This document shows, piece by piece, positions 61,792 to 64,000 of a stretch of 64,000 nucleotides of DNA. Each line of letters begins with the position of its first letter. Within the stretch, counting starts at the first letter, position 1. The notes below the pieces were generated by a model. That model did no database searches and was not told where the DNA came from. It saw only the letters and a program-made list of their open reading frames with translations. Made by a program: the position numbers and the translations under genes. The stretch is taken from NCBI GenBank assembly GCA_035605975.1, contig DATNGG010000170.1, positions 43,970-107,969 of the forward strand. Reading direction: 5' to 3'. The DNA is from CAIKMD01 sp035605975. GTDB lineage: Bacteria > Pseudomonadota > Alphaproteobacteria > ATCC43930 > CGMCC-115725.

Positions 61792-62175
61792 TTATTCTTT
61801 CGCGGCGACCGCCTCCACCTCGATCAGCGCCTCGGGCCGCGCCAGTGCCGAGATCACGAGCAAGGTCGAGGCCGGGGCATGGGTGCCGAGGAATTTCGCC
61901 CGCACTTCGCGGTAGGCCGGGAGATCCTCGCGGCGCACTAGGAAATGCGTCACCTTGACGAGGTTCTCATAGCCCATGCCGGCGGCTTTCAGCACCGTAC
62001 CGAGATTGCGCCAGGCCTGCTCCGCCTGGGCGGCGATGCCGCCCTCGACGAACTTGCCCTCAGCGGTAAGTCCAAGCTGACCGGCGATGTAAAGCAGCCG
62101 CGCCTGGGGCGGAAGCTCGATGCCGTGGCTGTAGCCGGCGCCCGGCGAGACGCCGGATGGATTGTGAATCTTCAT
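61792..62175 (-). CDS. RidA/YjgF family protein
   Basis: The 127-residue protein belongs to the RidA family: GYSHGIELPPQARLLYIAGQLGLTAEG (about 14-40), EQAWRNLGTVLKAAGMGYENLVKVTHFLV and RPEALIEVEAVA at the end. RidA proteins hydrolyse reactive enamines and imines, or have acquired other deaminase-like roles. The usual catalytic Arg position (about 104, in TLLVISALARPEALIEVE) is present as R110. GGAGG precedes the ATG. It is convergent with the hydroxy-acid oxidase. Confidence 0.88.
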   Translation of the reverse strand: MKIHNPSGVSPGAGYSHGIELPPQARLLYIAGQLGLTAEGKFVEGGIAAQAEQAWRNLGTVLKAAGMGYENLVKVTHFLVRREDLPAYREVRAKFLGTHAPASTLLVISALARPEALIEVEAVAAKE

Positions 62176-62332
62176 GGGGCCTCCTTTTGATTGTGGCGTC
62201 GAGTTTCGTCTCCCGCCTCCGCCGAGGCAAGAGCGGGGAGGTTTTCATTGCGCCGCAAAATCGCCCTGTGGGCGCGGACGCGGCTCCGCGATATACTTTC
62301 GCTTCGGTTGTGCATGACCGGTGAGGTCCGCC

Positions 62333-63184
62333 ATGAGAACCTTGTTAACGGTTGTCGCCGACGGCAATGCGGGGCCGGTGCTCGAAACGGCTCTGCTCGC
62401 CGCTCGCAAATTCGACGGCCGAATCATCGGGCTCAATGCCCTCACCACGGAATATGCGGTGGTGTTCGGCGGCGAGATGGGTTTCTCCGTCTCGTCCGAG
62501 GTCGACCGTACCTTGGAGCGCGAAGGCCAGGACCGGCGCGAGCAGGCCCGCACCCTGTTCGAGAGCTTCATGCGGCGCAATAGCATCACCGTGACGACGC
62601 CCAGCGCCGCACCGGGCGAGGGGGTGAGCGCCGAATGGCGCGAGGAATCCGGCCGGCAAAACGCCGTGGTCGGCTCACTCGGCCGGGTGTTCGACCTCAT
62701 CGTCGTCGAGCGGCCGGCCAAGCTTGCCTCGCTCGCCGAGGCGACCCTCGAGGATGCGCTGTTCGAGAGCGGCCGCCCCGTGCTCATGGCGCCGCCCGTG
62801 CCGCCCAAGACAATCGGCGAGCACATTGTCATCGCCTGGAACGCGAGCACCGAGACCGCGCGCACCGTGGCGATGGCCATGCCCTATCTCGCTTTGGCGC
62901 GCACCATTCAGGTCCTCTCGGTCGAAGGCGCGATGCAGCCCGGCCCTTCGGGCGAGGACCTCGCGGCGGCGCTGCGCCGGCGCGGGATCCCGGCGACCTC
63001 GCGTCTCATCGCCGCGCCCAACCGCCAGGCCGGCGAGGTGTTTCTGACCGAGGCGAAAGCGGCGGGTTGCGATCTTCTCGTCAAAGGCGCCTATACGCAA
63101 AGCCGCCTGCGCCAGATGATCTTCGGCGGTGCGACGCGCCATATCATCATGGAAGCGGATATCCCGGTCGTGCTGGCGCATTGA
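62333..63184 (+). CDS. Double-domain universal stress protein
   Basis: The 283-residue protein contains two universal-stress-protein domains in tandem (about 1-150 and 160-283). The second keeps the nucleotide-binding GAYTQSRLRQMIFGGATRHII motif, where G-x2-G-x9-G(S/T) binds ATP; the first lacks it. Such proteins help survival during starvation or oxidative stress. GAGG precedes the ATG at 62333; an upstream GTG is also in frame. No EcfG-type promoter was found before it, unlike the stress genes at the other end. Confidence 0.88.
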   Translation: MRTLLTVVADGNAGPVLETALLAARKFDGRIIGLNALTTEYAVVFGGEMGFSVSSEVDRTLEREGQDRREQARTLFESFMRRNSITVTTPSAAPGEGVSAEWREESGRQNAVVGSLGRVFDLIVVERPAKLASLAEATLEDALFESGRPVLMAPPVPPKTIGEHIVIAWNASTETARTVAMAMPYLALARTIQVLSVEGAMQPGPSGEDLAAALRRRGIPATSRLIAAPNRQAGEVFLTEAKAAGCDLLVKGAYTQSRLRQMIFGGATRHIIMEADIPVVLAH

Positions 63185-63303
63185 AGAGGGCCGGCGCCGC
63201 TTCGATGGCGGTCTCTTGCGGCTTTCGCTCGCGAATGCCAGAACCTCTTTCGCACCGGCAGCACCGTCGCTTCGCAGTCACTTGGCATGGTAGGAGGACG
63301 CAA

Positions 63304-63759
63304 ATGCGCAACTTGATCCTGATCGGAACATTGCTTGCAGCCGCGGGGGGCATTGCCGCGCCGGCGGCGGCGCAGGCCTTGATCAATGATCCGACCGCGA
63401 TCGCCCAATGCCTCTGCGAGCGTCAGCAACTCGACGCGCTCCAGCAAACCATCGACCAGCGGCGGCAGAGCTATCAAACCGGCCAGCAAAGCCTCGCCTC
63501 GCTCGATCGCGATCTCGAGGCACGCCGCAGCTCGATGAATGTCGAGGACCCGGCGCAGGTCGATGCCTATAAGCAATTGCTGCAGCGGCGCGACAGCGCG
63601 GCCGCGGCGCTGCCCGACGGCCTCATCCCGGATTACAATGCGGCGGTTGCGCGCTACAACGCGGCGCGCTCCGATTACGACGACCGCTGCGCCGGCAAAT
63701 CCTTCGACCAAACCGCCTATGACCGCGTCCAAGCGACGCTCTCCTGCCCGAAGCCTTAG
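63304..63759 (+). CDS. Secreted protein of unknown function with a coiled-coil segment
   Basis: The 151-residue product has a signal peptide (ending AAAQA, about residue 24), then Cys-Leu-Cys and a probable coiled-coil (LDALQQTIDQRRQSYQTGQQ and LASLDRDLEARRSSMN, about 43-80). Four cysteines (about 37, 39, 130 and 149) could form two disulfide bonds, and the C-terminal part is polar. It is probably periplasmic. GGTAGGAGGACG precedes the ATG. Confidence 0.6.
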   Translation: MRNLILIGTLLAAAGGIAAPAAAQALINDPTAIAQCLCERQQLDALQQTIDQRRQSYQTGQQSLASLDRDLEARRSSMNVEDPAQVDAYKQLLQRRDSAAAALPDGLIPDYNAAVARYNAARSDYDDRCAGKSFDQTAYDRVQATLSCPKP

Positions 63760-63780
63760 CGCAGGCGGCGTCTCGATCTC

Positions 63781-64000
63781 CTAAGATTCGAGCGTGACCA
63801 GCGCCGCGCCGCGCGCGGCGCGGAAGAAGCAGCTGCGCGCGCCGGTGTGGCAGGCGGGGCCGGTCTGCGCGACGCGCAGCAGCACGGCATCGCCATCGCA
63901 ATCGACGCGCAGCTCGACGAGATTCTGGACATGGCCCGAGGTCTCGCCCTTGCGCCAAAGGCTGCGGCGCGAGCGCGACCAGTAGCAGACCCGGCCGGTC
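63781..64000 (-). CDS. hisI: Phosphoribosyl-AMP cyclohydrolase, partial (5' end outside window)
   Basis: The visible 72-codon 3' part encodes the end of HisI, which opens the ring of phosphoribosyl-AMP in histidine synthesis. Diagnostic segments are YWSRSRRSLWRKGETSGHVQ, the metal-binding VDCDGDAVLLRV and QTGPACHTGARSCFF with conserved Asp, Cys and His residues. The gene ends at 63781 and continues past the right edge. The start cannot be seen. Confidence 0.95.
   Translation of the reverse strand, partial: TGRVCYWSRSRRSLWRKGETSGHVQNLVELRVDCDGDAVLLRVAQTGPACHTGARSCFFRAARGAALVTLES

Overview
The window is GC-rich, densely coding bacterial DNA on a chromosome (rpmB, pyrD, hisI, a tRNA-Gly and heme A synthase are present). 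It looks alphaproteobacterial. The best evidence is a series of promoter-like sites of the form GGAAC-N16-CGTT (or GGTT) in front of stress-type genes. That form matches the general stress sigma factor EcfG, which is confined to Alphaproteobacteria. The encapsulated ferritin also closely resembles the Rhodospirillum type. The genus cannot be decided from the sequence.

Positions 1-13.5 kb form a stress-response region. It holds an encapsulated-ferritin/encapsulin operon (iron-storing protein nanocompartment), a formate/nitrite-type channel, small envelope proteins, an RlpA-like protein, DNA ligase D, a BON lipoprotein, a DJ-1/PfpI protein, MgtC, a CBS protein, a PPC-domain protein, CsbD and several unnamed microproteins. 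Four sites match GGAAC-N16-CGTT exactly and several others differ at one base of the -10 element. Most lie 20-150 bp upstream of a gene, so much of this region is probably one regulon. A tRNA-Gly(CCC) closes it.

Positions 13.6-26.1 kb are a catabolic and uptake island. It has an extradiol-dioxygenase-like protein, a GntR/FCD regulator, two periplasmic NMT1/SsuA-like binding proteins, one ABC permease and ATPase, two homogentisate-dioxygenase-like bicupins, a flavin-reductase-like protein, two pita-bread (M24/creatinase fold) proteins whose metal ligands are replaced in the same way, and a protein with the H...HxD metal motif of 2,5-dihydroxypyridine dioxygenase (NicX). Two intergenic regions about 6.4 kb apart carry a nearly identical promoter (TTGCCR-N17-TTATAT) followed by the palindrome TGATGTATCA, which ties the two halves into one regulated unit. 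I infer uptake and ring cleavage of an aromatic, perhaps N-heterocyclic, compound. The substrate is unknown.

Positions 26-45 kb hold a GT-C-like membrane protein, a CBS protein, a sulfatase, a second complete ABC importer, oxidoreductases, cell-wall enzymes (YkuD L,D-transpeptidase and YcbK-like), a beta-propeller protein, a HAD protein, pyrD and a DinG-type helicase. Positions 45-57 kb hold a TerB-like protein, heme A synthase carrying an in-frame palindromic repeat, methylmalonyl-CoA mutase, efflux pumps, an Atm1-type exporter and rpmB. Positions 57.0-58.3 kb hold no recognisable large gene. They contain a compositionally odd stretch next to a 21-codon lysine-rich microgene. Positions 58.3-64 kb hold an ABC permease/ATPase pair without a binding protein, a cupin, a hydroxy-acid oxidase, RidA, a double universal stress protein and the 3' part of hisI.
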